Positions 12,301-26,689 of a stretch of 64,000 nt of DNA are shown here, piece after piece. The stretch lies in assembly GCA_013396655.1 (NCBI GenBank), contig WBMV01005073.1:930001-994000 (forward strand), in the 5' to 3' direction. The stretch is from Campylorhamphus procurvoides (Eukaryota; Chordata; Aves; Passeriformes; Dendrocolaptidae). Made by a program: the position numbers and the translations under genes. A model generated the notes under the pieces. It was not told where the DNA came from. It ran no database searches and saw nothing but the letters and a program-made list of their open reading frames with translations. The number at the start of each line of letters is the position of its first letter. Position 1 is the stretch's first letter.

Positions 12301-15300
12301 TATAGACATGCACAGCACATAATGAAGACCATGTGAAGCTACGCTGTGACACAAATTTGCTGAATATGGTTCTTGCCATTTTAACAATTTTCTGCCAATC
12401 TTTTTTGCTGGATTAACCTTTACTGTCCAATACATCAACACCTTTGAGGAAGATGACATAATGATTTGTCTCTCTGGGAGATCTAGGTCCATGGCTGATA
12501 TAAAGGCAGATATTTCAAGGCCTGTAGGCTTATAATTTTGAGGTATATTTCACTAGAAAGCTAAGAAATAATTGGGGGGGTTTAATTTAAAGACTAAGAT
12601 AACTATGCAAATGAGTTCCATAAATTCAAAATTGGAGGCCTCATAATCTGATGTTTTAGCTTATTGCCATGATAGATCAAAATATCTCAGATATCAGAGT
12701 AAGAAGACTGTTTATCTAGTTGAGGTCATAATTACCCTGAAAGAGTATTTTCCACTGGCACATGGAAAGTACTGAAGCCAAATGTTCTCTGGGCATGTAT
12801 AATTTTATGAATTTCAGATAAAGAAAACTATTCAAAAGGTTTGCTATGTCAAAAGCAAGATACACATAAATTAAAATGTGAAATAACAGCTGAATTGATG
12901 ATGACAGGATGAATCAGTTCCTTCTTGGTGAAATGAAAGCTTATTTAAAACAGTTTTTGAGTTAAAATATCCATTTCATTAGATCAAAATGAATACATTT
13001 CCCCCCAAAACAGAAGCTCAGAATGCAAATGCAAAGAATTCTGAGCAAGGCATGAAATTAAAATTTCTGAACAAGGAGATGAATAAATCTTGTTTGATTA
13101 CACGTAATTCTCTATACATGGGCTATTTTCTCTGACATTAGACCAGCTGAAGCTTTGTGAGAGGCAGCAAGCACAGACTGCATCTAATCTTTGCAAATGG
13201 GTCACGCTGCTACCAAGACGTATCTGCACAGCACAGTTCCACAGATTCTCCTTCAAAAATCCTGGTTAGCACACCTTACATCCATGGGAAGACAAAAATG
13301 CACCATCATTTCTGTGAGGCATGTGAGGTGCAATACAGCTTGAAAGAGTTTTTCTTAACCTTGGTTTTAAAGGCTGACTGTGCTGACCAAGTCTTTCAGC
13401 TCTTCAAAGAAAATGTGGTAGACCAGTATCAAGTTACTATTTTGGGGTGTATGCTGTGTTTCCATCGTGTTACAAGTTCTTCGAAATTTTGTTAGAAGAG
13501 CAGCTTAGTCTCCTATGGGATTTTCTCATTTTCAAAACATATTTTAAAGTCTGAAAGAACAGGCAGTCTTTTTTTACTGAAAAAAAAAAATACAAGTTCT
13601 TCGTTCTAATTATGAATATTCCCATAAAAAGATCCATCCCAACGTCACAAACACCTCAATACTTCTCAAGATTTCCCTTTTTTCTGACAAAATGCACACA
13701 GCTGCAGTCCATCACTCTCTGTGCCAGGGCATTTGTCAATTAGTTTGAAGGAAATCGCCCAGCACACAAAGCTGAGCTTATGATCTGACAGGAAATTATG
13801 GTCTATTATGCAATTTTATTCTTGTCTGTGATTGACAGCACATCAAAAGGCCACTCGGTGGCAGCCACTGACACTTGATAAGGTAAAAATAGTTTCGTAA
13901 AAGCAGATGGTGGAAGCAAGACACCAGTAGATCAGAAACGCTGAGTCTGAGTATATTATAATTTAGATGAGACATAAACCACAAGGGTTTTAACACATAG
14001 TGTTTCTTTGCAGTATACTAACATTACAAACCATATATGTTTTCAGCTACAGTGGAAATCTGTCAAATTCTCATCACAATTTCCCCTCACACCCTATTAA
14101 GAGTGGTATGGGCATCAGCACCTGTAAAGAGGTATATTTTTTCATAGCATATGCTGCATACATGCTCTACCACCATATGAAGTTATGAATAATTTTGTAT
14201 GAAAATAACCTCACTGAACTCAATAAGACTTCCTAAAATTTTTTTTACAATGTTTAGGTAAAAAGTGATTGTGACATCTCCATCTTGGTAACACATTTTT
14301 TAAAACCATATGAACCCCATTGTGTCAGCTCAGGCAAGTGATAAATATGAAAAAAGAATAAAATCAAACCAAGATTTATTTAAATAAAGTCATTAAATGT
14401 TTTAAGCCAATCATCCTGTTGAAACCACACCTTTGTAATGGCATGTGGAAGCTCTGAATAGTGAATGAAATTAGAAGTGAAATACCTTGGCAAGCTAAAG
14501 GGACAAAAAATTACAGAACTAGGTAATTTTGTCAGAGATTTAGAAATGCATTTAGAAGAACTTAGCAGCAAAATTAAATTAGCTTAAAAATAAGAATTCT
14601 GAACAAAAACTATTTTAAACTATGTATGTCAAGTCTTGGGTACAAATATGTGACAAAGTCCCTGGAATCCTCCTTATAGAAAAGAGAAGTAAAATAAGGA
14701 CTTATTTCTTCTTAAAAATTACTATCCTACAAAAAAAATGCTTTTGTTTTGGTTCTTTTTCCTTGAAAGAATGATTCATAAATTATGCAGCTGGATCACA
14801 AATGAATAATTAATAATTCTCAAATGAAATAATAATTCTCATTAGAGAAAGATAGATTCCTTAGTCAAAAAAATACATTCATAGAGACTTTGAGACATTA
14901 TGTATTTGTGACACACATATGGTGGAAAATGCAAAACAGCAAATATTTATCACTATATAGATTAAGTCCTTGTTTTCTTTCTGGAAAAACTTTTGAAGAA
15001 ATAGCACATGGTTTCTAGAGAATTAACATTTATGTGGGGTGTTCTTTAAATTTGCCAAAGATACCATTATTTAGTTAATAATGCATTCCATATAAGATTT
15101 TTCTGCGTGATTAATGCAACTGAACCAGCAGCAGCAATTAACAGTTACACTGTGTTAGTGAAACTGTCTCCTTACCATAATGAACAACTTCTGTAAGGAT
15201 ATAACTTCCAACAAGCAGAGAAACTAGAAGTGTATTAAAGCACATTTAAAAGGGAGTGTTACCTTCCCCAGAACCCAGCTTTTCTGAAGCCAGCATCTCC

Positions 15301-15804
15301 AATGATTTGAGTACTTCCTGGCCTAGTAAGAAGCAGGAAGGCTTTCCAGAGTCCCAGAAGTTTCTGGCTTTCAAGTTGTAGGAACCTGCAGTGCAGGCTA
15401 ATTCTAGGCAACCAGTGTACTTGGGGTACTCTGGATCTTCAAGAGTGGTACTCTGGCCTGTCCACGAAAAACTCTTAGGTACTTTCATTGTTAAAAGAGC
15501 CAGGACTAATGCAGAAATGGATACCTTGTAAAATACAAGGGAGCACCAAACACCATGATTTAACAAAGTGATAATCTTTGCCTTGAAATACCAGGAAGAC
15601 CCAGGAGAACTCAGAAGCCTGAGGACTGTATCCAGACAACACCAGATAATTACACTGAGTGACTCATAAAAGATTATTGGAAAAACATAGTAAGTAAATT
15701 TCAGTGTACAAGAGAACAGTGCAAAAGAGAATTGTGAAGCTAAGAGAGAACAAATTGAAAGAAAAAAAGGAATAAATCAGAAGATGAAGAAAAAGCTTCT
15801 CCAG
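9326..15804. other. Intronic sequence, unclassified
   Basis: AT-rich intron. It includes the CT/AT microsatellite at 11935-11962, a poly-A run near 13579-13590 and AT-rich homeobox-type stretches typical of intron DNA. The open frame at 13157-13495 (112 codons, plus strand) has no recognisable motif. The segment at 15246-15660, next to the CR1 copy, is somewhat GC-richer and could be an old repeat I do not recognise. Confidence 0.6.
11935..11962 (+). repeat. (CT)n(TA)n microsatellite
   Basis: About seven to eight CT units are followed, after a G, by an alternating TA run of about 11 bases. Confidence 0.85.
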
Positions 15805-16745
15805 GAATAGAATCATACAATGATTTGAGTTGGAAGTGACCTTAAAGATCACGTAGTTGAAATGCCCCTGCTGGCACACCTCCTCCTGCACCAGGTTGCT
15901 CAGAATCCCATCCAGCCTGGCCTTGAACACTTCCAGGGATGGGGCACACACAGCTTCTTTGGGAAACCTATTTTGGTGCCTCACCACCCCCACAGTAAAG
16001 AATTTCTTCCCAATATCTAATGTAAACCTGCATGCTTTCATTTAAAGCCATTCCCCTGTGTCTTCTCACTATAAACCCTTGTAAAAAGTCCCTCTCCATC
16101 AGTCTTGTAAGCTCCTTTCAAATACTGGAAGGCTGCAATTATACCACCCCAACACCTTCTATTCTCTGGGCTGAACAATCCAAATTCTCTCAACCTTTCC
16201 TCATAATGCTCCATCCCTCTAATCATCTCGGTGGCCCTCATCTGGACTTACTGCAACAGGTCGATGTCCTCCCTGTGCTGAGCAGCCCAAAGCTGAATGC
16301 AGAACCCCAGGTGGGGTCTCACCAGAGCAAAGAGGCAGAATCACCCCCCTGAACCTGCTGGCCGTGCTGCTTTAGATGCAAACCAGGACATGATTGGCTT
16401 TCCGTGCTGTGAATGAGTTCACAGTTCCAGCTCGTGTCCACTCTCTCACCCACCAGCACCCCCAAGTCCTTCTCAGCACAGCTGCACTCAATCTGTTCAT
16501 CCCCCAGTCTGTATTGATATCGGGCTTGCCCCAACCCAGGTGCAGCCCTTGGCCTCATTAAACCTCATGAGGTTTCCATGGGCCCACTTCTCAAGCTTGT
16601 GCAGGTCCCTCTGGATGGCATCCCATCCTTCAGGTGTGTCAGCTGCACCACACAGCTTGGTGTCATCTGCAGCTGAGGGTGCTAGAAAGGATCTACACTC
16701 AGTGCCATGATTTGGGGAATAAACAGTGGTCTCCATTTCCCTTGT
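15805..16745 (-). mobile_element. CR1 LINE, 5'-truncated, about 940 bp
   Basis: This is the longest CR1 copy in the window. Read on the minus strand it contains the C-terminal part of ORF2 (reverse transcriptase) followed by the 3' region. Translated pieces such as [39 protein letters not shown] and EKDLGVLV match the conserved CR1 ORF2 C-terminal blocks. They fall in different frames, so the ORF is broken by indels. The nucleotide order (GGCCTTGAACACTTCCAGGG, then AAAAAGTCCCTCTCCA, then CCAGGTGGGGTCTCACCAGAG on the plus strand) is the reverse complement of the CR1 tail. The element ends near 15805 in a degenerate ATTCTATT-type 3' terminus. It is inactive. Confidence 0.95.
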
Positions 16746-19700
16746 GTAATACAGGTAACTTGTGAAGTGGCACAAAACTTGTTCTTACTCCGGGCTGTGT
16801 CTTTTAGGAATCAGAAAAAAACTCAGAAGCTTGCAAAGATCCCCTAACTCACCCTATGAGTAGGAATACAGGAAAGATATCTGTAGAAAAGAATACATAT
16901 CAGCATTTTTCCTTTTTTTTTAACTATTCAATGAATAGCGTATATTATCTTTTAAGAACAAAGAGTACAAGGAAAATAAAAAATAGTAAATAAGAAACTG
17001 CAATCACTCCAGTGGAAGATAGCATGATGAACTGAGTCCATCTTTCAGTGTGTACTTTCCAAAACCTCTCCATCTTCTGCCAAGAGTCATATATTTTACC
17101 AAGTTAAGTACTGATATTAATTTGTCATACAAAAGTTCCACAGGGAATAGTCAGTCCTATATTCACAAAATGCAGATATCCATTTCATAAAGAAATTTCA
17201 CAAAGTCATTCAATAAAAGTTGCATAAAACAATAAAAAGCATAAAAGTGAAATTCTTCAAAATAAGCCTGTAGCATTGGCCAAAGCACTGAACAAAAAAT
17301 TAAAGTCTTTCAAATGTTGCAGAAATCTCTAAGTTAAGACATGGACAAAAGGACACTGATACAAATATTATTTTGAAATACCTTCTGTTTTCCAAAGTAG
17401 TAAAACTGTATAGTTCAAAATTATTTAGCTCTTTATTCCAATATGTTCTGCTGTCTTTCAGTTCAGTACAACTCTGTATCTTTTTGCAGCCTAAATGAAC
17501 CATGAATGTAGAATTCTGCAGTTCAACTGATACAATAGCTTTCCAAGGGAAAAAAAAGAATCCTTGTACGGTTTATAATACTCCAGTAGAAGAGAACACT
17601 CCTCTTTATTGCTCCCCTGTAGATCCCATTAAGAGACGCTCATGCCAATATAACATGTCCAACTTGGATTCTCCTAATATCGCTGGGATTACTCAGAAAG
17701 TGTCACCCCCTTACATTAGTTTTACCTAAAAGAGTAAAATAAGTGCATATATATTGGTAACAACATAGCAACGCCTCCAAAATACTGAATTAAAAAGAGA
17801 TCTAAGAATTATTCAAAATTCAAAAAGCAGACAATAACTAAGACAAAAATGAAAAACAGCTTCACACAAGCTAACTGAATTTTGCAAGTCTCCTTTAATA
17901 TATTTATATTGATGCAAATTGAAATTTAATACTGTTACTGCAATGATTTCTTGACGGTCATAACAAAAAAAAGACTCAGAAAGCTGCATGAAAAAATGTA
18001 AACCAACCTCAAGCAATCTATTTTGAAGGACATGGTTGCTATGTCTTTAATTACCACAGATGCTTTGGGTTCCCATTCACTGCCTCTGCCAGTGCAAGGT
18101 TTGAGAGCACCTGGCAACATCAACACTGCTTGAACAGCCCCCCTGAATATACACGAGCTTGTGAAGCAGATGTGAAATGCTGAAATACTGTGCAAAGATT
18201 ATCTGCTAGTACCTGTAGGAGTCACTTATCAGGTCTATGCTACCTATGTGTAAATACTGCCTTTATATATGCATGCACTATATAGAGATACACACAGGTA
18301 ACATACATGCTGTGCATGTATGTACATGCTCATAACTAAAAAGAAAAAGGCTAACAGCTGAAACTAATCTTATTTTCTTGATTAGAAAACTTCTCATCCA
18401 TAATTCAGATAAAAAGCTCATCATATTATGTATGTGGACTGGTTTGCTTATTCTACTTCTATTCTGACAGTAATTGAAGGAGACCTGGACACTCATTTTT
18501 GCCACCACTCAAGCTGATTGCATCAAATCTAGGCCTAATTGTTAAAGAATTGTTGAACTGCTCTTCACTGTTGTGAGAAACACAAGCACCTGTGCGGAGC
18601 AAGATGGAACACCTAATGATAAAATCCAAATGCTAACCTTTTCTGAAAATTTTTGGGTGACATGGAGGGGAAGTCTAGCCTCATACACAGTTCACTCAAT
18701 CACCACTAGTAAATGTTCTTGTCACTAAGTAAAGAAATATGCTTTGATAATTTTAACATTTCCATTAAATCTCTATTTAATCACACAGTTAAACTGTGAA
18801 AAATGATAGAAAAATTATGCAAGAAAGCATTTTATTTTAAAACCAAAAGCCAAAAAGCAATACAGCTGACATAGTATCAACAATCATGACTCCATGAGCC
18901 ACACTTCAAAAATACAAGGGGATCAAGAGCCACAAGATTCATGCTAGGTACTGGAGGGACAGACATAAAGGCTGCTCTAGGTGTGCTGTCATCCAGAAGG
19001 ACATTATGATGACGTTACTAATCTATTTATTTCTTTGCATATGCTTACTCTAAAAAAAAATCACCATTTTCTTTTCATCTGATCTGTGTTATGCTTAACA
19101 TCGGGATCCACAGTGATTGCTGTCATCCTGACAATTTGGACCAGTTTGCACGAAGAGGTTCTAATCTAGGGAACTCCCACTGCAATTCACTGCATGAGAC
19201 ACCCCACTGTGTTCCCTGTGCAGAGAACTATCAACTGCACTAGGGATAAAGCTTGACTTACTTGTAGAAAGAGGGATTTCTTGCAAAGGTCCCGGTAAGG
19301 CTTGCCTAAGGTTGTAGATAGATATTAATTTATTATTGTGCATTGTTTTGAGGAACTGTGATCAATTATTAAATTCCTACAATGGAAGAAGAGTCAGAGG
19401 AGATGGCCAAGGGCAATGTGCCCCCAAGGCTCATGACAGGATGTAGGGAGTGACTGGTGACAGCTGCTCAAAGAGAGCTGAACTTGGCTGCAAACAAACA
19501 GGCCCAGAGGGTAGCTTTGGTCTAGATAAATATATCTGAAATCAGTTCAGTGGAACAGCAACGGGTTATGTTAATTGAATGAACCAACCAATGTTCATCC
19601 CGAAGTTAATCCAAAAAGAGCAAATTTCTTCCTGCATGTGCTAGGCTAGCACAGGGGGTATATATGCACCTCTGTCAAACATAAAGTATAAAATAATAGA

Positions 19701-22700
19701 ACAATGAACAAAAAGAGCTTTGGATAGCAATGGGTTTGAGCTGATGTCACACTCCATGTATTCTCTCCTGGCCACTGGGGATGCCCAATGTCACGACAAG
19801 AAGCACATTATACAGACTGGCAACAAGATTCATATGGTCATTGTGATTCAACTATATATAAAAACTCTGCTAACTCAAAATCCCATGTAGCATCACACAA
19901 CCTCAAATAAGCAAATTTGTTGTGAAACACTAAACCTCCCACACCTAGAATATGTGAAAGAGGATGGTCGGTACTGGGTTCCAGTAGGAACAGTCTCCTA
20001 TACTTGACATAAAATATCCATTTATTTACTCATACCAAATTAACTTTGAAAATCAAGATGACTACCATCCAGCATGGAAAAACAGACAATAACAAATTGT
20101 TTCTGAAGGATTATTTTTAATACTGCAAAATAAGATACAAGGATGGCTTATTTCTAGCCTTACTGTGTTTTTTTCCAGCGTTGTGAACTAACAAAACCTT
20201 TACTAATCAATATACCAAACATACTAAATAACAAAGTCAGAAGTTCATACACTACAGATAATACAAGAGAAAACAAGCTCAATATTGTAATGTGACCCTG
20301 TGACCTTCGTTTGGTTCTGCATCTGTGTCATGAGGGGGATTCACCCTCCCCTGCCTCTTCACTGAATAGGTGATACTACAACAGGTCATTTTCAGTAAAT
20401 TATTTTCAGTATTAGAATTCATCAAGTTAACTGTGGTGCTAACTGCAACAGGGCTTGTTCCCTAAATAGTATTACTTTGTTCAACATGTCATATCAGAGT
20501 AAGTTAAAGCCCTTTAAGTAGGCTTTTATACTGAGGCAAAGCATACATTAAAGTGATGAATTGGTGGGAATCCTGATCAGAGAGGTAAATTTGTATTTCT
20601 TGCTTGAATAAATTTTACTGGCTTACATTTGGTTTCTAGATTACAGGAGCATGCATTTGGTGACAAAACAGGCCTATTCAAGCATCTGGATGCTCAACGA
20701 GCTCTCAATCATTGTCACGACTCAGGGAGTAACTGCATTTTTTCCAAGAAACTATTCTTTGCAGAAATAAATCATAGCAATACAAAAATAACAAAGGGGA
20801 AATGACATGATATATTTTTGTTAATTTTATCTGCATATATACTGCATTTGACATCTTAAAAATTAATTTTTCTAATAGTCCCTTCTAGTTGTACAATAAG
20901 TCATCTCATTATCTGCTGGCCTCTGGCATTAATATCCAGCTTCTTTTACAAAACCTTAAAAAACCCTACTGTGGGGAAGCTAAATACAATAAATAACAAG
21001 AACTACTACAGAGTTCTTCAGTAAGAGATTTGTTTTGTGTTAGGAATTCTGAATATGATTATAGTCAGAAATATCAAATTAACTTTAAAAATACTAAATA
21101 ACTTATGTTGTCAGAAAGGATTACAGATGTTTTCTTCAGCTGTCGTACCAAATCATTCCCAGCATAATGATTATCTAAGGACTGATGTATATCCTTGGGA
21201 AGGGGAAGTGAAGTTTTATCATATAAAACACAACCAACCACATATTAAAACAAATCCTGTTCTAGAATATTCTCTAATTAAAAATACATGTAGCCCCTCT
21301 GATAATACCTACAGTCATGTTAACAATATTTAAACAACAGATCCTTCTTGAAGGCCATCTCTAATATTTATTTTATGTAGCCTTTCTCTGAACATATATC
21401 CCGACACTGGCCACACACTCTTGACCTTCAGATTCCTGTCAATCTGAATACAGTAGCTAGCAACATCCTTCCTCTTCTGTTTTCAAATATGTTTACTAAC
21501 GCCAAGCATGAAAGACATGAAGCAAGTATGTACAAGGGAAACGGAAAAGCCTCAGGAGCTCCGAGCTCCGATGAGACCCCAAAATAATGCCTAAGGGTAG
21601 AATCAATCTTTATGTTAACAGAAATGTTGGGGCAGCAATTGTCTCTGTCAGAATAATCATTCTCTCAGATAACAACAGGGTGAAAGCAATCACGGCTAGT
21701 TTTTCCTTAGGCAATCTGCATAAATGTGCAGACAAGTTGTTCAGGCCTCACTCCTCACTATCTACTAACTCCTACAAAGGAACACACTCAGCTGCCTTGG
21801 GGAAGGCAAGGCAAAGTCAGAAACTTGAAAGAAAGTTACCCCTTCTCAAAGCAGATCCAAATACAGGGGCATGAACTAATGTCACATCCTTTAATTATTT
21901 TTTCTTCTTTTAATAGAAACTAAAACCTATTCAGTCTTAAGAAAATAAATTGCAAATTCAGTACATTAAATAAATACAGTCGTTGGATTTTCCAGTTATT
22001 TGATGTAGACTTTCATCAATATGGCGCAAGGCAGAACAAAGACTGCATGACAAAGAAGTAAAAATAACCCCCAAAATCTTACACAAATACTGTTGAATTT
22101 CATCAAAATTATCATATCAAAGAATCTGACTTCAGTCACAGATACCATAGCTTCATTAATCAGCAGCTGAAGTACATAAATCTGCATTTTGGGAGGTGTA
22201 ACTCAACAAGGAACTTTCCAGAAGCTTAACATCCACATTTGTCACAGATATAACTTGAAGAAAAACAGGGAGCATGGGAGACTACTGCTTTCATTTTCAC
22301 AACATATGTAAATCAAAAGTTCTTTGATACTGAAGCTAATGTAATACAGATCTTTTCAGTGTAGGAAACATGATTTATCACCCTAAGAAACAACATGCAT
22401 GGACGTGAAGCGCTACACCTACACTGACAAAAGAGATATTTCCAAAAATCTCTTGAGTCACAACCTGTAAACAAAGAAAGTGCAACTGAAGAGACCATAA
22501 TCACTTTTATGGTCCATTAGAAGATAAATTGCCTTTCTAATTAACATTATTCACGAACAGATCTTGGAAATATTCTGCATACTTCTGTGAAAAGAATTAT
22601 GTAAATAACATGTATTTGCAAAATTTTTCACTTTGCCAAGACTTCTATTTATTCATCAGAGCAGTCTAGCAGGTCTATGCAGTAAAGAATGAAGGTTTTA

Positions 22701-25700
22701 AAAAGCATCATCCAAGTGAAAATATAAATTTACTCAAAAGCCAAGTTTAAAAGTTTTTTTTCCTTATAAATAATGTAGACAATAAAAAATGGATATGCAT
22801 AACTAACATCTGACCACAGATACATCTTTTCAGGTGACTAAGGTGTGCATAAAGGATGTAGCTGATATATTGTTTTATATGCAACTGCTGTTGCAGGTAA
22901 ACACTGCATATTTTATGAGTTTGAATTAGTGGAGTGACACCACAGTTTAACTGAGATGAGTTTCTAATTTAACAGTATTTTTTGAGCACTCTAAAAATCA
23001 ACATGCATGCTCACATTGACTAGAAAAGTACTGTCCTTAAATGGTGTAGAAACTAAGTTTACCATGGAATTACATAGTATTTTGTTACTGCATTTTCATC
23101 ATTTTACCTATTTAAAAGTGAAACTTCTAACCAAAGTTAGTTCTCTGGATACCCCTCTCAGATCAACAGAGCATCTGTCCCCCTAGCTATAGAAGGAACA
23201 CAGATGAATAGGTTGGCCCTGTGTAACAGCAGTGATATTGTACCTAGTCCAAAGATGTGATTGTGACATAGTTTTAAGGAGACAGTATGCCTAAAGGCTG
23301 CAACAGGCAAATAAAGAGGAGACAGCCTTGAAGGCACAAAAGCTCTTCCTCAGATCTAAAATAAAAGCTGCAGACTTCAAAGTTACACGGAAGCTGACAA
23401 TGATGGATCTGTTTTGATGACCTTGGACCACCTAAAAGGGTTAGATACACACACTGCATTAACAATGGAAAGGTTATTGGCAAAAGTGACAGCTGATGAG
23501 GTCCTAAGTAGTTGATTAGTTTTAGCCATGTAAAACTTTAATTATTTATCCAGGAGAGTATTTGATGCATTTAAGCTACCATAGACAGAGCAGTCAGACA
23601 GGCTACATCTGTAGTCAGTGGAGATAAACTGGTGGGATAAATGACTTTGTTGAAAATTATTTCATTTTTTCAGTTAGAAAAACTGATCTTAGATCAATCC
23701 TACCTTTGTTAAGCATTTCCTGGAACCCTGCATACTATTTCCCTATCTGATTCATGCCTGTTAATCTATTAAAGCTGGCCACAGCCATCCATACAGGGAA
23801 GTGATACTTGAAAAAAGGTTAGGAATTATTTACACGCACATATTCAGATTATGTGACACATTGTAGCAATTCTTTGTGACTACTGCAACAGGGTCTCACT
23901 TATCTTACTACCCTGCTGTATAAACCACAATATTTGGGTGAGTTGCACCTCACTAAATGCATCATTTACATACGCCAAACTACATGGACTTGGATCTGCT
24001 GTATATGCTATCAGTCTCTATCCCCAGTATACTTAGGGAGAGACTGTCTGGTCTAAAAAGCAACTGTGGAAACCAGAATGTTTAAATTACTGGGATGCTA
24101 CTTTCTTAATATTCAACATAAGGTATTAGACACTTACAAAGCATGTGGTCCAGAAGAAAGATAATCCCCTAGTAAGCTTCAATGAAAGAAATTGATGACA
24201 ATTGCTGATCTCTCTATAGTCTTTCCCATGAAAAGACCTGCAACGTTAATGTAAGCATTTTACTTAGATGGGACGTACTGACGATATTCCACCAAAAATA
24301 TTAAATGTGCACTGTTATATTTCTCCTAATAATATCCCTCTTCTTTTCATTTCAGCAGAGTCTGCTATGTACGTATAGCCCTTAGCTATCTGTAGTCTTT
24401 ACTCCCACTAAACAACAATGGTTTCAGGCGTTTTTTACAGTATAAATGCCAATTCCACATAACAGAGAAAGAACAGAAAGATTGGACAAATTCCCTGAGT
24501 TATAAATGGTCCTTCAGGAGCTCTGTCTGAATTCAATGTGAATGCAGAACTTCTGTTCCCCAGTTCACAGCATCATTCAGGGGACCATAATTTCTATTTA
24601 AAGAAAAAGAAAAAAAAAAGCTGTGAGAGTGTTGCAAAATGAGGTGACTTATCCAGTTACAGTTTGGTCCTTGCCCACTTTATGCGTAACTAAAATTCAA
24701 TGCTGGCTTAAATACTTTTTTTCTAAAACTAGCTACAATTAGTTCTATCTCTTGGTAAATTTATTAAATCTCTTGGGATTTATTTAGATGAAGTGCGTTA
24801 AATAAATATAAATCAATCATTACTAAACTAGTGGTGGTGTTTACTGAAAACAAATTAGAAAAATTTTAACTGGAAAGAAGCAATCTGCCTCTATGCACAA
24901 TTAAATTCCTCCACTGCATTCCTCTGCCCTTTCCTCCTCAATATTCCTTCTTCCTCTAAAGCGCCTTAACAAGAGCTTATGAGAAGACTTTTACTTAAAG
25001 ATAGAAATTGTTTCATGTTTATAAAGGCCTGACTTTGACCTAAAATATTTCTAATTACTAGATATGTAAATGTATCTGTTGACCTATCCTCTGGGTTTGA
25101 ACTAAGTCAAACAGATATTAAATGGCCAAATCTGAAGGAAGGTTCCAAATATTCTTTGTGTTTCTAGTAGTTTTGACCCTGCACTTTCTTATATACACAA
25201 AGTTATTTGACTATTTCAGTACTGTTGTTGTTGCCTATCTCTTTCAGGGTGGAGAGCAATAAAACATCTTCAAGAAAAGAGAAGACAGAAGAGCTAATAG
25301 CATTCAGAACTTAAATAGCAAAAAGCAGTCTCAACAACTATCAGTTTAAATACTAATTAAAACATCTGAGCAGAACAAGATCAAAAACCAGTGAATTTCT
25401 ACTCAGACACCAAAAAAATACCTAAATAAAATGGAATGCTTGGCTCTAATTGACAATATAAACTGGACATGCCTGGCACAACTGAAAGAAGGTGGTCAGC
25501 AGGAAATGTATAATACCCAGGAATTATTTGTATTAAAATGGACCATTAGAAGCACCTGTGAAGAATTGTTAACGAATGTTCAAGACATTAACTGAAGGAG
25601 CATGCATCACAGAATTTCTACAGGTTGAAACAAACTGGGCTAAAAAGGAGAATATAGCTCAAGGATACTCTCTTAGTCTTTCAACTAACATGACAACAGT

Positions 25701-26689
25701 GACTGAATTTGTAAAAAAAGGTCATTGAGATGCAAGAGCAGAAAACACACAAAGAGTCCTCTTTGTGAACCCAGTCTCATCAGAGAGGACTGTGATGCCT
25801 AAATTTTCAAATACCATTAGTGATCATTTCTAATCCTGAGTGTAAAGGACTTGACCTAGTAGAAATACAAATTGTGACCATAATGCACTAAAATTAAACA
25901 ATGAAACTTCTTTACTGTTATATAATAAACATAAGAAACCCAAATAATTACAGTAAAGTAAAACTAAAGGAAATTAAAAGAAGGAGCTAAAAGGGTGAAG
26001 CACTCACATCAGCAGACTCAAAGTTCCAAGACTCAAGCTCAGAGTAAATGTATGTCAGTTCTCACAAAAACATTAGAGAGTCAGAAAAGTTAAATGGAAA
26101 AATAAAAGGTTATTTCATTTAATAACATACCTTTAAAAGATGGATGTTTTCTCATGTGATGGAAACATCAAAGAATGTGCCCTCACAAGGCACAAAATTT
26201 CTCCTTCAAATTTCTGGGCTTCAATTGCAGCCCAACAGGATTTTGAGAACTGGCTTGCAAATGATAAAAAAATCAGTAAAAATTTGTTTAAAATACAACT
26301 TACGCAAGAAAACTGTTAAGAAGTCTGTAGAGTCATTGAATAATAATAGTGCAACAGAATGTCTCAAGAATGACTCGCCTATTACAGAGAAAAGCCCAGA
26401 TCTTGGGGTAATTTGTAGCCTGTGTTCATTATTCTAGAGCTAAAGTAGATCTATCTTGGGAAAAAAGAAATCCAAGAAACTTTATCAAATGGAAAATATG
26501 AGGGGAAAAAATACTAAGACATAACCATAACCAGCAGCACTTCTCCATGACTTCTGAAGAAGATTAAATACATTAATTGCAAGCCTACCAATTACTAGAC
26601 ATGAGACAAAATGTAAGTCAAGCTCAGACCAAGTGTGTCCACGAGTTTTTCTCAGTGGCAGAATATGAGGGAAAAGGAGAACACAAGGA
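16746..26689. other. Intronic sequence, unclassified
   Basis: About 10 kb of AT-rich intron with no clearly classified element. Items seen are a 10-bp inverted repeat at 18301-18323, a somewhat GC-richer stretch at 19090-19680 ending in CCAAT- and TATA-like motifs, and a poly-A-rich run near 24600. A degenerate CR1-tail-like match near 25606-25640 was too weak to call. Confidence 0.6.
18301..18323. repeat. 10-bp inverted repeat, 3-nt loop
   Basis: ACATACATGC and GCATGTATGT are exact reverse complements around TGT. The region is rich in alternating purine-pyrimidine (CATG/TATG) sequence, so this may be a by-product of a decayed microsatellite. Confidence 0.85.

Noticed and set aside
13157..13495. 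112-codon open frame on the plus strand
   Set aside because: No recognisable motif, no splice or promoter context, and length compatible with chance in 64 kb.
16038..16352. Plus-strand open frames of about 60-106 codons overlapping the CR1 copy
   Set aside because: They are antisense shadows of the minus-strand CR1 element.
25606..25640. CATCACAGAATTTCTACAGGTTG resembling a CR1 tail
   Set aside because: The similarity is suggestive but too short and degenerate to assign without alignment.
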